In this document: positions 42,425 to 56,839 of the stretch, one piece after another
Numbering within the stretch: the first letter of the stretch is position 1
How the letters are laid out: the number at the start of each line of letters is the position of its first letter
Source of the DNA: Flaccisagitta enflata
Lineage: Eukaryota; Chaetognatha; Sagittoidea; Aphragmophora
DNA: 64,000 nt
Reading direction: 5' to 3'
Assembly (NCBI GenBank): GCA_965153355.1
Contig: OZ231128.1
Location: forward strand, 10,726,001-10,790,000
The notes under the pieces: generated by a model
Seen by the model: only the letters and a program-made list of their open reading frames with translations
Told to the model about the DNA's origin: nothing
Database searches by the model: none
Position numbers and translations under genes: made by a program

Positions 42425-45400
42425 GAGCCTAATTTGTATATTGCAGTGGGATAAAAAAGTATGCTAATCTTCTTTGAATTAGCTTTTAAATATTTCTTCT
42501 CTTTAGAGAATTGTTAATTTACCTTTTCACAAGCTCTTACATTACTTATGCTCTGATATTTTAATTTATTTTCACAAAAATCATGATCTTCTAAAACTAA
42601 CAATTGTTCTTTTTGTAACAAGACTACACAGGATTTTGCTGAACTCTGGGAAATCTGAGTAAACTTTAAGGCCAAAACAAAGACGGAAGATAAAGGAATT
42701 TTAAAAAAAGGAAAACGGTCATCTTCATGATTTTTTTCACTCCATGTTGGGTTAGCGGGACGAGAAGAAAATCAAATCTTTTGCTATGCGAAGCACGCAA
42801 GTGGCTGGATTAAGTGCTGTTGGCAAATTTGTCAATGCATGATGAGAGAATTTTGAATGTTATTAACGCAAGAATACGTGAGGCCAATATAGGTCAAATT
42901 CGCAGTAAGTGAACTCAAGTGGGACATACTGAAAATATGTAAATGCTCTTTGTAAAACTGAAATTATTTATTTTTGTATCAGGAAGCTTATGTAAAAGTT
43001 GTTTAGAATTTAAATTTTAGTAATTTTATGTCGTATGCTCTAGCAAAAGTGCTATTACTGGCATCAGAAGTGGTCAAATTTGTGGTAAGTATACTCTAAT
43101 GAGACCTACTGAAAATATGATGATGTTCTTTTAAAAGAGTTCACTTTCTGTGAAATACTCCAATAAGAGTTTGGATGGGACACGGCAGTTTTCTTACGGG
43201 GACTGAAAATGTAGTTTGCCTTGTTGTTGTTACCATGAACCACTCCTTCCAACTAGATTCTCTTTCGAGTACCGTTTGGGGGCAATCTCCCTTTCATCCT
43301 TGTGTTGCGCTCACTTAGACATTCAGTTCTGCGTTATTTGCAAGTCAAACTTTGGAAGTATGTTATTGACAATTTCCCCTTCCCCTTATCTGAAAAATTA
43401 TTGCTTAAGTTTTTCAATAATGATTGATAAGAGCGGGTCAGGCATACAATTTGTGATTCTGCTGCTTCGAAAATTCATGAAGAAAATGCGTTTGCTTCTT
43501 TGAGCTTTGTCATCTCGCATTTGGGATTTATATTTGACAGCGACGGACTATTCTTCGACACCTATGGCCGTGGATGGGAAGCTTAGAGCTGATGAGATAA
43601 CTTAATAGTCCAGTCAAATTGTGATGGTTTTTTTATGATCGATGTCAGAGTATCATGCGCTCAGTGTTTGATCTTATTAGAATATGGTCATGCCTCACTG
43701 ACAAGTTACAGATGGAGGTTTTTAAGGTTCATCTAAGTTTTCATGTATTCATAATGATACCATGATTGATAATCATTAACTTAGACTATTCCGTCGCTGA
43801 ATCTAGTCCAATTTGGTCCTATTGGGTGAGTACACTTGACATAATTTCGGCGCTCCTTTCATCATGTGAGCACAGCGTGCAGTGGCTCACTAGTGTGCTG
43901 TCAGTCTTTGTTATTCGTAATGATAAGACTAAGAGGCATGTCATTTAAGTTTTAAATATGTATTCTTGTCAATTATCCCAGATTCAGGATTGTTTTGGGG
44001 GAATTTGGGGGCCTAAATGAATTTGGAACTAGGTATTTTTGTTTTGGTTGGATTGTCCTTTTGTGAGGTTGGACCGTTTGTGACTGAGGAATAAATGCAG
44101 ACAGATAAACATATTGTTTTTAATACATCTGATATCTGGACCAACTCTTTTTAGAATTTCAATAATGAATCCAGCAGAGGTCCCAGAGGTTACATGGTGT
44201 TATCATTTTGGTAAGGTTTATGCGCCATTTTGTTCATGATGCACTCTCAAGCGGCCAAACCTTTGTAATACTACGTTATTCTTCCTTTAAGTGCTGATCA
44301 AACTCACAATTCCGTTCATTTGTACCTTTCACGGTATGTCCTTTTTGTTTCACTGCGCTTACCTTTTTGATGTTATGTCCAGATTGAATGATTACCAACC
44401 TTTTAATCGTCTTTTTAAGTTTCTGATGCGGTTGTGGAAGATAGCCTAAAATTTAGAAGATAGCATAAAATTTGTAGTTAAGTAATAAGTATCTTATAAG
44501 GACAGAAGTATAAGTTATGGAGTGCAAAGACAGACAGTTGTCTTTGCAGATATCTCGACCGCCGACATTCAGAGAGGCCGTGGAGCTGACTGAACAATGA
44601 ACATCTCTAGTTATTAAGTGGCTATATTTCTGTGCTACTTTTCAAAGTTTTTGTCAATAGAATCGCTTTAACCGCAACAAAGAACAAGTCGCAGTAACCA
44701 GTTGGATTATTCAAAGCGTAATGATGGAATTGATAGACCTGATCAAAATCAGTCAGTCACGGTTTGTTTCTCGTGAAACCGATCAAGATGGGGCATAACT
44801 TTCCACCAACAGAGATAGAAAGAGATGGAGAAGAGGAGAGATATTTTGTTTTTCATTTCCAAAATCGGTGGCTATTACAGAGATAAAACAGTGTAGCAAA
44901 TGCTATATGGTAGCAATGCAACGCGGCGGCTAAACGCCACGTCGCGGCAGATGCGGCCAGCCTAGGGGGGTAAAGAAGGGAGAAAGAGGCAGGAAGGAAA
45001 GGACAGAACGATCGGGAAAAAGGAACCTTGAAGGATAAAGGGAAGGAAATGAGAAAGAAAGGAAGAAAGAGGAACATTGAAGGAAATAGTGCTGATCCAA
45101 ATACCAGAAGGAAGGAACCTTGAAAGCAAGAAAGAAAGAAAGAGAAAAAGAACTTTGAAAGAAGGAAACAGACTGTTACAGCACTATCGGTTATCATTTC
45201 ACGAGTGCTGATCCAAATAGCAGATTTTCGATTTCGCTCAATTTTGCTTTTCAAGCTTTCTGCCGCTGTGTAAATTTGAATAAATCTGCTACAGCCCATT
45301 TGCAGGTTATTCCATGTTCCTTGGATGTGATCGTAGCTGTCCGAGTGGTTTGATCCTCATTTGCATATTGAAATTTTTTGTTTTATACACGGTTCTTCCA

Positions 45401-48400
45401 GCAAAAAAAGAATGATCTTCAGCATCAAGTATTTTTCATCCTAAATGACAAAAAGGAAACAGATGACTGGGGAGTCCAATGCAGCAAGCAAATATGACTA
45501 ATTCTCCTAAAAAAGCGTTTTACTCCCTAATACGATAGCGTTTTGTTCAGAGGGACAAGACTTGTATAAAGAACATCCGAATCAAACCGGAATTGGCGGA
45601 ATGATAGGTGGAACAATATCTATGTTCATCTGGCGCGGAGACTCCCGCCCGGAGGCTTGATCTCGGCTGACCGTCGGCCTCTAGTGTAAGGAGCAAAAGC
45701 GACGCTCCTCGGGTAACTGGATACTGAAGGGGGCCTCTGACTGGACCCGGGATAACTAAGGATGATAATGGGGGGGGGGGAAGGAGGAAGTATCCATAAT
45801 CCTGTAATCTAACCCAGCCCCCAGGGATAAAGGAAGAAAGACAGATATAAGCAAGTATAAACCTCTGTAATATCAGTATATATCATAACCCAGAGTATCA
45901 GTGACTAATGACATATCAGAAGACATCAATGACAAGAGCCCCTAGAAAGGGGAGAGACAGGTATAAATAGGCAATGGTAAGTACAGCAACAAGCAATGAT
46001 ATCCAATGATGTAACAGCTCCATGAAGAGGTAAGTCTTTCCACCTATCACAGGCTTCTGTCAGCAGCTCCTGAGCTCTCACTGGCTAATGTCAGCAGTCT
46101 GAGCTTCACGCGAGGTCGGGGAGAGGTAAGGCCAAAGGAGAGAAGGGCAAGGCCGAGGAGGATGCGTCAAAGCCGGCACAACACTAGGGCTAAGGCCTCC
46201 TGCCTGCACAATCAAATAGACAACACTGTCCCTGCACGCTCACGCACGACAAAGGTATTCGTGTAACCAGCTTTGTCCTGGACAAATTGGGAGATTGTAA
46301 AGAAATTGCCAATAGTATTTCGATTGACAGTCGGTGATCGCAAACACCCCTCTGATGCAGCTAAATTTAGCTAATAGCTATCTAAGTTTGGCGGCCGAGG
46401 AAGAGATACAGATGCAGTATTGCAGATACAGATGGGTCAGGTTTCCGGCTTTATATAATGAGAAACCGTTCAGTCTGAGTGATAAGGCATGACATTTTCA
46501 GCTGCCTACAAATTCATTTTTAGTCGCGGACACGCGACTTTACACCTTGCTGTGTCGGTCCGTCCATCTGTCACATTTGTGAAATATAGTGTCTTCTTGT
46601 GCTGACCCTGCCCACCCGTCCGCCACTTTTGCCCTGTTTTGGGCTTGTTTAACAGGGCAGCTCACAAAACATTTCTCTTCAGTAGATAGAACAAATTTTC
46701 CTCAAAGATTCTCTAGAATAATTGTTAGTTCATGGATTAACTTAATGATCTGTGTAAATAATAATGGCATGTTTGACGCTACTGCACTGCTAGAATTGGA
46801 TATAGCTCTAAGCTGCTCTACAGCTGTAGAACAGGCATGACATTCTAAATAACTCTTCAATTCTCCAAGAAATAACAAGGCAGAGAAGTTGGTTGATGGA
46901 TGTATTCGGCATTTATCTAAATCGAATGCCAACTCATTGATAATCATTCACGCATTGTTACAGCAGATCTGCAAAATCTTTTAATTACAAAGTAATATTA
47001 CAAAATATTGAATCAAATTCATAATATTTGATACCATCCAGCTATTTTTGTTATCATATGACCTCGACTGGAGCTGGAGACCAAATAACATGATAAACTT
47101 GCAAAGTTTGTTGTATAAACATCCGACTGAATGCTTAGAACTCTACCCAAATGCCACATAGATTGATGGAAGCATTGGTGGTAATATGTGCAATGCGGAG
47201 AAGATAACGGAGGTGCTAACCAACGGCGTATTAGACAGGACTCCAGGCTGCATGCTGCAGGCTGCAGGCTGTAGGTCGCAGTATAGAGTTGAGACGCTAG
47301 TGCAAGAAAGATGGGCAATACAATTGCTCAAATTGCGAGTAAAAAGATAAGAGGAAACAAAAAAAATTAAGTGAAACTTGGAAAATCATTTTTTGATTAG
47401 ATTACCTCAAATATCTGGCACTGATGATCACTAACTGTGTTTCTAGTCGTAAAATAAAGTTTGGTTTATGAAGTTAAGAAATTGTGAACTAATCAAAATT
47501 CGCTTATAGTTACAGATCGGGGCTTGCAGTCCCAAAAAGATCGGCTCTAATACGCCACTGGTGGACCACCGTAGTGGTGGTACCTAATGGTGGTTGTGGT
47601 GGTGGACTACCGCAGTGGTGGTTACACTTGTTTACTAATTATCGTCCCAAAATAGGAAGTATCGTCGCCTTTGCACTGCAGTCAGGACTGCACGAGGAAA
47701 AGCCCCGTTGTGGGAAATCGTCCCGCTTTTTCGTATATCCATCTATCACCATCTATCACCATCACCCTGTGCTTTTACAAGGATTTAAATACCCTTTGGG
47801 AATGCTACAGAAAGGCGGTGCCCCTTGCAGTACCGGGACCTAAATTAGTAAACAGGTGTTAACGCAAGTGGTATTATCGCAGTGGCGGTGGTTGAAAGTG
47901 AAAAGTAAAGCAAGGCCAAAAAAAAAAAAGATTTCGAGATTAAGACAAGAACGATTAACAACTGAACTCGTTTTAACGAATAAACAAAGACTAGGTGCGT
48001 TCTGATGACGAAAAATTTAAATGGTATAGTAAAATATTGCACACGTATTTTGATTATCATTATGGTAGTTTATTCCTCCGATTTCAAGGCAGAGCTAAGT
48101 TTAAACGGACGTAAGCCAGCAGCCAGCAGACAGGTGCAGTTATGCTACGGATGCCAATTCTCCGTTAAACGGACAAACAGACAACAAACGGACAAACGTT
48201 GCCTCTTTAACTCGCGAGCACGTTGAAATTGGAGTGACCACTGTAGGCACAGACGAGTTTACTCGGTGCATAGCTTAAATTTGCACACGCCAAATGTCGA
48301 TCATTTATTCTTTACATGAAACAACTCGCGGTCATTAAACGGGTATAGACAAAATTAGACGAAGACATGATTACAATTCATGGGCACTTTTAAGCGTTGA

Positions 48401-49495
48401 CTGTTAACTTGACGGCATCAGTCTTAACGGTTTTGTGGCGTAAGGAATTAAAAAGAGCTCGGTAATTAGTTTGGCGTCTTCATCAATGACAGTGATTCAT
48501 GATTCAGTTAATGTTCATATCTGATGCTTTTGTTTGGTGGACGTCGAAGTTACGTGTGAATTTTGTACCAGGGACATCTATTGGTAGGGTTATGAAATGC
48601 TGGCCAATTCCCTCATTTCAATTTTTGTTAGCTTTCACAAAATTTCAAATGCGTTGCGATATTCTAACCCTTCTATCATGAATATATATATCCATAACTA
48701 TGTACATCAGTCATAATTAGCATGCACAATATGAAACTTGACATTTGCATCGATAAACGCTGAAAAAATCGCGACAAAATTAGCTCAAAAAGATTTTTGA
48801 TAGATCATCAAATATTTTTTAACTTCGTGGTTAGTTCTCTGCGAGGTGTATTGCGAATTGTCTTGAATTCACTATCAGAGACCTGCTCTGTAAAAAAATT
48901 GAGCTAGAGCAAAAAACCGCATTCAAATCGGTGGACGCTGACCGACGCTAGAGCCTCGCATGTGTTAAAAAAATTTATTCGGCAAAAAATCATCAAGGTT
49001 GTTGTCTTCGTTTAGGCACCGCGAAGTTGCGGTTGTTATAAAGACGGATCAGAGGAAGATTTTTTCTTCCTGCACCATTTTTATAGATAATTACCGATAA
49101 TGTATATGTTTCAGCATATCAATCGAATCCTCTTTTCATGAAGAATATGAAAATGATGGTTCCTTGTTGACAATCCCACTCATAGAGGCCTCCAACCTCT
49201 CGTCAACTGCTTCCTCAACAACTCCAGCAACTGTCTGTAGACAAAAACCACCATCACGGAGAAACCACTTGACCAATCTTCATCAATCTTTGTAGGAACC
49301 TACCATCATTTTGCGGGTACACGCTGTATGCATGTACGACATACTCGAGCACCTGCAATGGCTCGTCAACTGCTTCATCTATATCCATGCATCTGCAACT
49401 TTAAGCAGTCATAACTCAAAAAATACCTGGTCAGATTTTATAGAATTTTTCGTGCAGTTATATCTAGTTAGCGTCTACACTCTCGAAAAAATTTA
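42425..49495. other. Intergenic stretch, no gene recognised
   Basis: Seven kilobases with no exon I could assign and no long repeat array. One interspersed-repeat copy sits at 46520-46625 (GTCGCGGACACGCGACT and CTGACCCTGCCCACCCGTCC). A GC-richer block at 45620-46250 is of unknown nature. The 148-codon minus frame at 44853-45299 has no support. The last vinculin exon was looked for here and not found. Confidence 0.4.
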
Positions 49496-49561
49496 GGGCC
49501 CTTGAACATCATATTCGCCAAGTTGGTCGTCAACAGCATCTACTGTAGGCGCTATCAACTT

Positions 49562-51945
49562 TACACGGACTCGGAAATCGCGCCCAGCGACTCGGAAATC
49601 GCGCCCACAGAATAGGAAATCGCGCCCACAGACTCGAAAATTGCGCCCACAAATTCGAAAATCGCGCCCACAGACTCGAAAATTGCGCCCACAGACTCGA
49701 AAATTGCGCACACAGACTCGAAAATCGCGCCCACAGACTCGGAAATCGCGCCCACAGACTCGGAAATCGCGCCCACAGACTCGGAAATTGCGCCCACAGA
49801 CTCGGAAATCGAGACCACATACTCGGAAATTTAGACCACAGACTCGGAAATTGAGACCACAGACTCGGAAATCGAGACCACAGACTCGGAAATCGAGACC
49901 ACAGACTCGGAAATCGAGACCACAGACTCGGAAATCGAGACCACAGACTCGGAAATCGAGACCACAGACTCGGAAATCGAGACCACAGACTCGGAAATCG
50001 AGACCACAGACTCGGAAATCGCACCCACAGACTCGGAAATTGCACCCACAGACTCGGAAATTGCACCCACAGACTCGGAAATCGAGACCACATACTCGGA
50101 AATCGAGACCACATACTCGGAAATCGAGACCACAGACTCGGAAATCGAGACCACAGACTCGGAAATCGAGACCACAGACTCGGAAATCGAGACCACAGAC
50201 TCGGAAATCGAGACCACAGACTCGGAAATCGAGATCACAGACTCGGAAATCGAGACCACAGACTCGGAAATCGAGACCACAGACTCGGAAATCGAGACCA
50301 CAGACTCGGAAATCGAGACCACAGACTCGGAAATCGAGACCACAGACTCGGAAATCGCACCCACAGACTCGGAAATCGAGACCACAGACTCGGAAATCGA
50401 GACCACATACTCGGAAATCGAGACCACAGACTTGGAAATCGAGACCACAGACTCGCAAATCGAGACCACAGACTCGCAAATCGAGACCACAGACTCGGAA
50501 ATCGAGACCACAGACTCGGAAATTGAGACCACAGACTCGGAAATTGAGACCACAGACTCGGAAATTGAGACCACAGACTCGGAAATTGAGACCACAGACT
50601 CGGAAATCGAGACCACAGACTCGGAAATCGCGCCCACAGACTCGGAAATCGAGACCACAGACTCGGAAATTGAGACCACAGACTAAATTGAGACCACAGA
50701 CTCGGAAATCGAGACCACAGACTCGGAAATCGAGACCACAGACTCGGAAATCGAGATCACAGACTCGGAAATCGAGACCACAGACTCGGAAATCGAGACC
50801 ACAGACTCGGAAATCGAGACCACAGACTCGGAAATCGAGACCACAGACTCGGAAATCGAGACCACAGACTCGGAAATCGAGACCACAGACTCGGAAATCG
50901 AGACCACAGACTCGGAAATCGAGACCACAGACTCGTCAATCGAGACCACAGACTCGGCAATCGAGACCACAGACTCGGCAATTGAGACCACAGACTCGGC
51001 AATTGAGACCGCCGACTCGTCAATCGAGACCACAGACTCGTCAATCGAGACCACAGACTCGTCAATCGAGACCACAGACTCGTCAATCGAGACCACAGAC
51101 TCGTCAATCGAGACCACAGACTCGTCAATCGAGACCACAGACTCGTCAATCGAGACCACAGACTCGTCAATCGAGACCACAGACTCGTCAATCGAGACCA
51201 CAGACTCGTCAATCGAGACCACAGACTCATCAATTGAGACCACAGACTTGTCAATCGAGACCACAGACTCGTCAATCGAGATCACAGACTCGTCAATCGA
51301 GATCACAGACTCGTCAATCGAGACCACAGACTCGTCAATCGAGACCACAGACTCGTCAATCGAAACCACAGACTTGTCAATCGAAACCACAGACTTGTCA
51401 ATCGAAACCACAGACTCGTCAATCGAGACCACAGACTCGTCAATCGAGACCACAGACTCGTCAATTGAGACCACAGACTCGTCAATCGAGACCACAGACT
51501 CGTCAATTGAGACCACAGACTCGTCAATCGAGACCACTGACTTGTCAATCAAGACCACAGATGCGTAAATCGTGACCACAGACTTCAATTGAGACCACTG
51601 ACTTGTCAATTGAGACCACTGACTTGTCAATCGAGACCACAGACTCGTAAATTGTGACCACAGACTCAAAAATTGAGACCACAGACTCGAAAATCGAGAC
51701 CACAGACTCATAAATCGAGACCACAGACTCGTAAATCGAGACCACAGACTCGTAAATCGAGACCATAGACTTGTTAATCAAGACCACAGACTTGTAAATC
51801 GAGACCACAGACTCGTAAATCGAGACCACAGACTCGTAAATTGAGACCACAGACTCGGAAATGGAAACCTCAGAATCGGAAATCGAGACCATAGACTCGG
51901 AAATTGAGACCAGACTCGGAAATTGAGACCACTGACTTGGATATC
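49562..51945. repeat. 21-bp satellite, about 113 units
   Basis: The unit is GAGACCACAGACTCGGAAAT plus C or T. The array is zoned: GCGCCCACAGACTCGGAAAT at the left edge, GAGACC...GGAAAT to 50.93 kb, ...CGTCAAT from 50.93 to 51.55 kb, then ...CGTAAAT, and GGAAAT again at the right edge. As 21 is seven codons, frames on both strands stay open for hundreds of codons without implying a gene. A 4-base deletion at about 50685 shifts the register. Confidence 0.95.
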
Positions 51946-52100
51946 AAGTGAGCGAGCAAGCGAGTGAGCGAGCGAGTGAGTGAGCGAGCGAGCAAGAGAG
52001 CGAGAAAGCAAGGGAGCGAGGGAGCAAAGCGAAGGTAGCAAAGCAGTTGGCTGCAAAAGCGAATGAGTGGTGCGAGCGAACAAACAAAGCAAGCGACCAA
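51946..52100. repeat. GAGC/GAGT tetranucleotide-like repeat
   Basis: GAGCGAGCAAGCGAGTGAGC units, then GGTGCGAGCGAACAAACAAA. The same composite occurs at 21410-21520 in CNPPD1 intron 4 (GGTGCGAGCGAACGAACGTA), so the pair forms a dispersed family. Confidence 0.85.
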
Positions 52101-52315
52101 GTGGCTCTGAAAAGCTGATTTGAGCTCTAAAGGGCTAAATCCAGGTTTGAAAGGGCTAATTTGAGGGCTCAGAGGGCCAGAATCGGGCCTGAGAGTGCAG
52201 AATTGAAGCCCCAATGGCCGAGGGGGGGGGGGGACGGACAGAATGATGGACATTTCAAAATTCCCCCGTGTGTCCTACAGTACATCGGCCCTTTGGGGCC
52301 ACTGCCCAAAAAGGT

Positions 52316-52445
52316 TATGTTGTTGTTGTTGTTGTTGTTATTGTTGTTGTTGTTGTTGTTGTTATTGTTGATGTCGTTGATGTCGTTGATGTTGTTGATG
52401 TCGTTGATGTCGTTGATGTTGTTGATGTTGTTGATGTTGTTGATG
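52316..52445 (+). repeat. (GTT)n and GTTGATGTC repeat
   Basis: GTTGTTGTT runs first, then GTCGTTGATGTC units. Confidence 0.93.
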
Positions 52446-52506
52446 GCCTCCATAGGTTTCCCCATTGCCAATGGAGCCATAACGTGAGGGATAGAAGTTG
52501 GGAATA

Positions 52507-53206
52507 CACTTTTTTCTTTTTATAAGCACGCACTTTTTTTGGCTGAGGCTGAGCGTGCTTAGCAAAATCTCATTTTCGAGGCTGAAATGTGCTTAAAAGC
52601 GTGCTTATCATTTATCAGTTAGTAATTATCCTATTCAGTATAGAACAAAGAACACAGTATGGTATGGAAAATAGTGTAGCATGAGTATTATGTAATATAG
52701 AATGAAGTATAGTATAAAATGCAGTAATGAATGTATTTTGCATAAAAAGATATACAGTATCTTTTGCTGATATGGTTCTACTTTTATATAAACCATAGGA
52801 TGAGATTAGTACCTTGATTTAGTATAAAATTTTTAGTGTTATTTAGAATCATGATATATTATTGTTGTTTAGTGGTCCTTGTTACAGCAATAAATCAACA
52901 ATAGTATCTAAGCAATAATATTCTTAAATATTATTAGAAATCCAATCATTTCTATTAGTATCAAATCCTGAATGTATTAACAGATTGATATTATAGATAA
53001 TTTCAATTTCTATCAAAGTTTCCATTGGTTTTTGTGAAATTCAAACCAAAAATGTTTAAAATTAGCATATTTTGGAAATTTCATCAAATTTTTTTTTTCG
53101 AATTGGAAATCTCAGCCTGGAGCGTGCTTAGCAATGTGCTTAAATTTTCCCAATATCTGAGGCTGGGCGTGCTTATAAACGAGGTGCTTATAAAAAGAAA
53201 AAAGTG
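52507..53206 (-). mobile_element. TA-flanked inverted-repeat transposon, CACTTTTTTC family (copy 2)
   Basis: The same ends and same length (about 700 bp) as the element at 20026-20734 but in opposite orientation, with TA on both sides. The TATTGTTGTTTAG and TACAGTATC-type internal parts are shared with differences. Confidence 0.9.
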
Positions 53207-53873
53207 TAAACTCCTTGGATTAGGTTTGGTGGACTTAGCTAGTACATATATGACGGCAAATTTTTGAAGGAAAATGTGTTTAACCATTCTTTTTGCATCA
53301 TTATTTGCTGGATTGCTTTCAATAGAAAAATTTCCTTTAAAGACACTTTGTGCATACATTTTTATAATATTCTGACTTAAAATGTAATTTGAACTATATG
53401 ATTCACATAAATAGAAACAAAAAAATGCTTTTTATTAAAGTTCTTACATTTTTTTTCATTTTCTGATGTCAAAATTCTAAAAAAGCTAAATACGGTGAAA
53501 TTTTTCATTTTGAAAAACAAAGTTCTTTCTTTTATAGATTTAAAAGGAGAACTTTGTTCTTTTTTTTCACTCTTTAATTTTCTAAGCAAATTCATAATTT
53601 TGACCAGCTCCTTATCAGTGATCAAAAATAAAATAAGTATGAATTTTCAAAAAAAATTGGTAATATTGGCAAAACTTGGTCCTCTTTCTATATAAATGCA
53701 ATTTTTTTTTTAATATTACATCTTAAGCATTTCAATCTCTTTTATTCATTTTTTTTTTTGCATTTCTATTTATACATTTCTTCAGTATTGAAACACAAAT
53801 GTTGCCTTTGGAGGAACGCCGTCATATTCTCATTTCTTGGCTAACCTCTGTCTCTGAGAAGATTCTATTGTGC

Positions 53874-53878
<5 letters not shown>

Positions 53879-53963
<85 letters not shown>
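53879..53963. repeat. (GA)n microsatellite
   Basis: About 42 perfect GA repeats. Confidence 0.97.
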
Positions 53964-53968
<5 letters not shown>

Positions 53969-54075
53969 CGCAATGAAAACTTCAGGACCTGATGTCACTC
54001 GGATTTCACAATTTTTCAAATTGGCGGTTAACGGTTAACGGACCTATTTTGGCTCTTTGCTTCTCCATCCACTCA

Positions 54076-54395
<320 letters not shown>

Positions 54396-54884
54396 TCCGA
54401 TAGTTGTTCACTAAAGTTCAATCGTCTATGCATCAGAAACTTTTGTGAACCATGAACGTTCGCAATTCACAATTGTTTGTTAACGACGAAAGTTCATGAA
54501 TCACAAACGTTCAAACGTTTTTGAATTTTGTTCCTCAAATCGTTAAACTGAAATGAGAAGATGTCATGAGTGTATAGATTGGGTGGTTCACATAGCAAAA
54601 GTTGGGAGTATCCCTTCACCCTACTTGGGTAATGTGGAGGAGCAAAAATCATGAAAATGACCATTTTTTTTTTCAAAATTCTCTCATCATCCGTTTTTGA
54701 ATGTCAGCATACGAGAGAACAAGGTTGGATCCATGGTCAGTACCAGTCACGTATGGGTGGGTAGGGGCAGAAAAGGACTTTTTCGCATTTTATAGTTGCT
54801 GACACGCGACTATACACCTTGCCGTGTTGGTTGTTAGGTAGGTCGGTCCGTCCATCCATCACATATATGAATTCCGAGCGGTTT

Positions 54885-55375
54885 TTGGGCAGCGGCCCTG
54901 AAGGGGACAATGTCCTGTAGAACACAGGGGACTTTCGTTTGTTCGTTTATCCGTTTGTCCCCCCCCAGGCCCTCTCAGGCCTGAAATATGACCTCTTAGG
55001 CCTTAAATCTGCCCTCTCAGGCCCTTCATCTGTCCTTTCAAGCCTAAAATTTGCCCTCTCAGGCCTTGAATCTGCCCTCTTAGGCCGGAAATCTGCTCCC
55101 TCGGCCTTGAATCTGCCCTCTCAGATTCAAGGCCTGGCAGGGCAGATTTCAGGCCCGAGGCTGAGAGGGCAGATGAAGGGCCTCATAGGGCAGATTTCAG
55201 ACCCGAGAGGGCCTGGGGGGGACAGACGGATAGACGGACCAACGAACAAACAAACAAACGGAAGTCCCCTGTGTTCAACAGGACATCGTCCCCTTCGGAG
55301 CCGCTGCCCTGCTTCCTCTCATTCTGATTCACAACCATGCAAAGCAGGGCAATGGGTATTGCTGACCACATATCG
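54885..55375. mobile_element. Foldback element with CTCTCAGGCCTTGAATCTGC loop repeat
   Basis: The arms TTTTGGGCAGCGGCCCTGAA and CCCCTTCGGAGCCGCTGCCC are inverted, and so are ACAGGGGACTTTCG / GGAAGTCCCCTGTGTT. About ten 20-bp units fill the loop, the left ones in one orientation and the right ones in the other. Confidence 0.82.
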
Positions 55376-55384
55376 CCCTTGCGC

Positions 55385-55450
55385 GACTGGTTGCATTACT
55401 GCTCCTGCCCAACCTTCCGCGACTGGATTGCCGTGTATCCGGCCTTGTCC
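55385..55450 (+). repeat. Interspersed repeat end module (GCCGTGTATCCGGCCTTGT)
   Basis: TGCTCCTGCCCAACCTTCCG and GATTGCCGTGTATCCGGCCT are the end of the GTCGCG family. Confidence 0.75.
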
Positions 55451-55805
55451 AACTCGATGACCCTCGACAGACCAACGGACGGACGTAGACCACACCTCTT
55501 ACATAGTTGCTAGTCCGCAACTAAAGAGAGAGAAACCGCGCTTTAGAGAGAGAAAGTTGAGCATGTGTTTGCTGGACAGAGGACAACGCGAAACATGAAT
55601 GCCGCAAAATCGACTGAAATACTTATTGGTTTTACGCACCACGCAGTTAACGAGCGCCCAGAACGTTTGTAAATCGCGGACATTCGTGAGTCACAAACAT
55701 TTGTAAATCGATCACGAACATTTGTATATCACAAATGTTCGTAAATCAAAAATGTTCTTAAATCAAAAACGTTTGTCAAACACTAAGTCATTCAGACTGA
55801 TTTTT

Positions 55806-56350
55806 AAGTGCGTCCTCGCACTTCTATAAGAGGTCATGTCCGTCGGTTGGTTGGTCGGTCGGTCGGTCGGTTACGCAAACGTTTGAAATGCGCAAAACGT
55901 CTCGTAACGCTCAAAATGCATATTTCTTCATTCCTATAACCTTTCATCCCTTACCACATCCGTTTTAATTCATTCATTCATTCATTCATTCATTCATTCA
56001 TTCATTCATTCATGCATTTATTCATTCATTCCTTCGTCCATTCGTTCATTCATTCATTCATTCATAAACGTTCATTCACAAATTCTGAATCAAGCAAGGC
56101 GCACTTATTGGCTTTCACTTGGCCTTGTTTTAAGTTGCGGACACGCAACTCTATAAGAGGCTTTTTCTGTCTGTCCGTCCATCCGTCCGTCCGTCCGTCC
56201 GTCCGTCCGTCCGTTGGTTTGTCCGTTGGTCCGTCAGCCCGAGTCGAAAAGTGGGAAAGCAAGCGTTCTAGAACATTTTTAGTTGCAGACAGTTGCATTT
56301 CCGCCCCTGCCCACCCGTCCGCAACTGTATCCGGCCTTATTTCTAAGCTT
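55806..56350 (+). repeat. Two interspersed-repeat copies around an (ATTC)n array
   Basis: GTGCGTCCTCGCACTTCTAT with a GGTCGGTC tract (55806-55880), then (ATTC)n at 55970-56062, then AGTTGCGGACACGCAACTCT with (GTCC)n (56133-56230) and GCCCCTGCCCACCCGTCCGC (56300-56320). Confidence 0.85.
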
Positions 56351-56419
56351 GTGAAACTGAAATGAGAAGAGGTTTTAAGCGTATAAAAGCTTGCATTAGA
56401 GGAGTGCAAATGGGGACAT

Positions 56420-56600
56420 GAGAAAGCGATTAAATGTTAAAATAATAAGCGATTCTGCAAATGCAAAAATCAGCAAGTGTACAAATGCACGTACAAGCAA
56501 GCGTGCAAATGCACATACGAGCGAGCGTAAAAATGCATATACGAGCAAACTTGCAAATGAATGCACAAGCGAGCATGTAAATGCATGCATTAGGATCACC
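56420..56600. repeat. GCAAATGCACATACGAGCGA tandem repeat
   Basis: About eight degenerate 20-24 bp units with GCAAGCGTGCAAATGCA. Confidence 0.75.
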
Positions 56601-56839
56601 GCCCTGTCCAACCTCATTGTAAACAGCCCACATCCACCCATATAACTGCCCCTTCCCTCTTGCAATACTACCCATGCTCATCTGTAAGGCATTGGTCTGT
56701 TAGTCCATCTGTCTGTGATGATGGAGTTAAAAACTGTGAAAACGGGCAATTGCCATGAGTAAAGTTACTGCGGTTGCGTGCATGTGTGGAAGGGGGTGTG
56801 GCACAGGGTTGAATGCCCCTGCCCACCCGTCCACGATGA

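Noticed and set aside
44853-45299. 148-codon minus-strand frame
   Set aside because: It has mixed composition with a Phe/Ser-rich middle caused by an AAAG/AAGG purine tract. There is no family resemblance and no splice context.
49641-51575. 644-codon plus-strand frame of Arg/Pro/Gln/Thr/Lys/Ser
   Set aside because: It is a pure 21-bp satellite; seven-codon periodicity explains the open frames on both strands. There are no splice sites, no non-repeat part, and no homology that I know.
49562-51945. CRISPR-like array
   Set aside because: The repeats are contiguous with no unique spacers, and the genome is eukaryotic.
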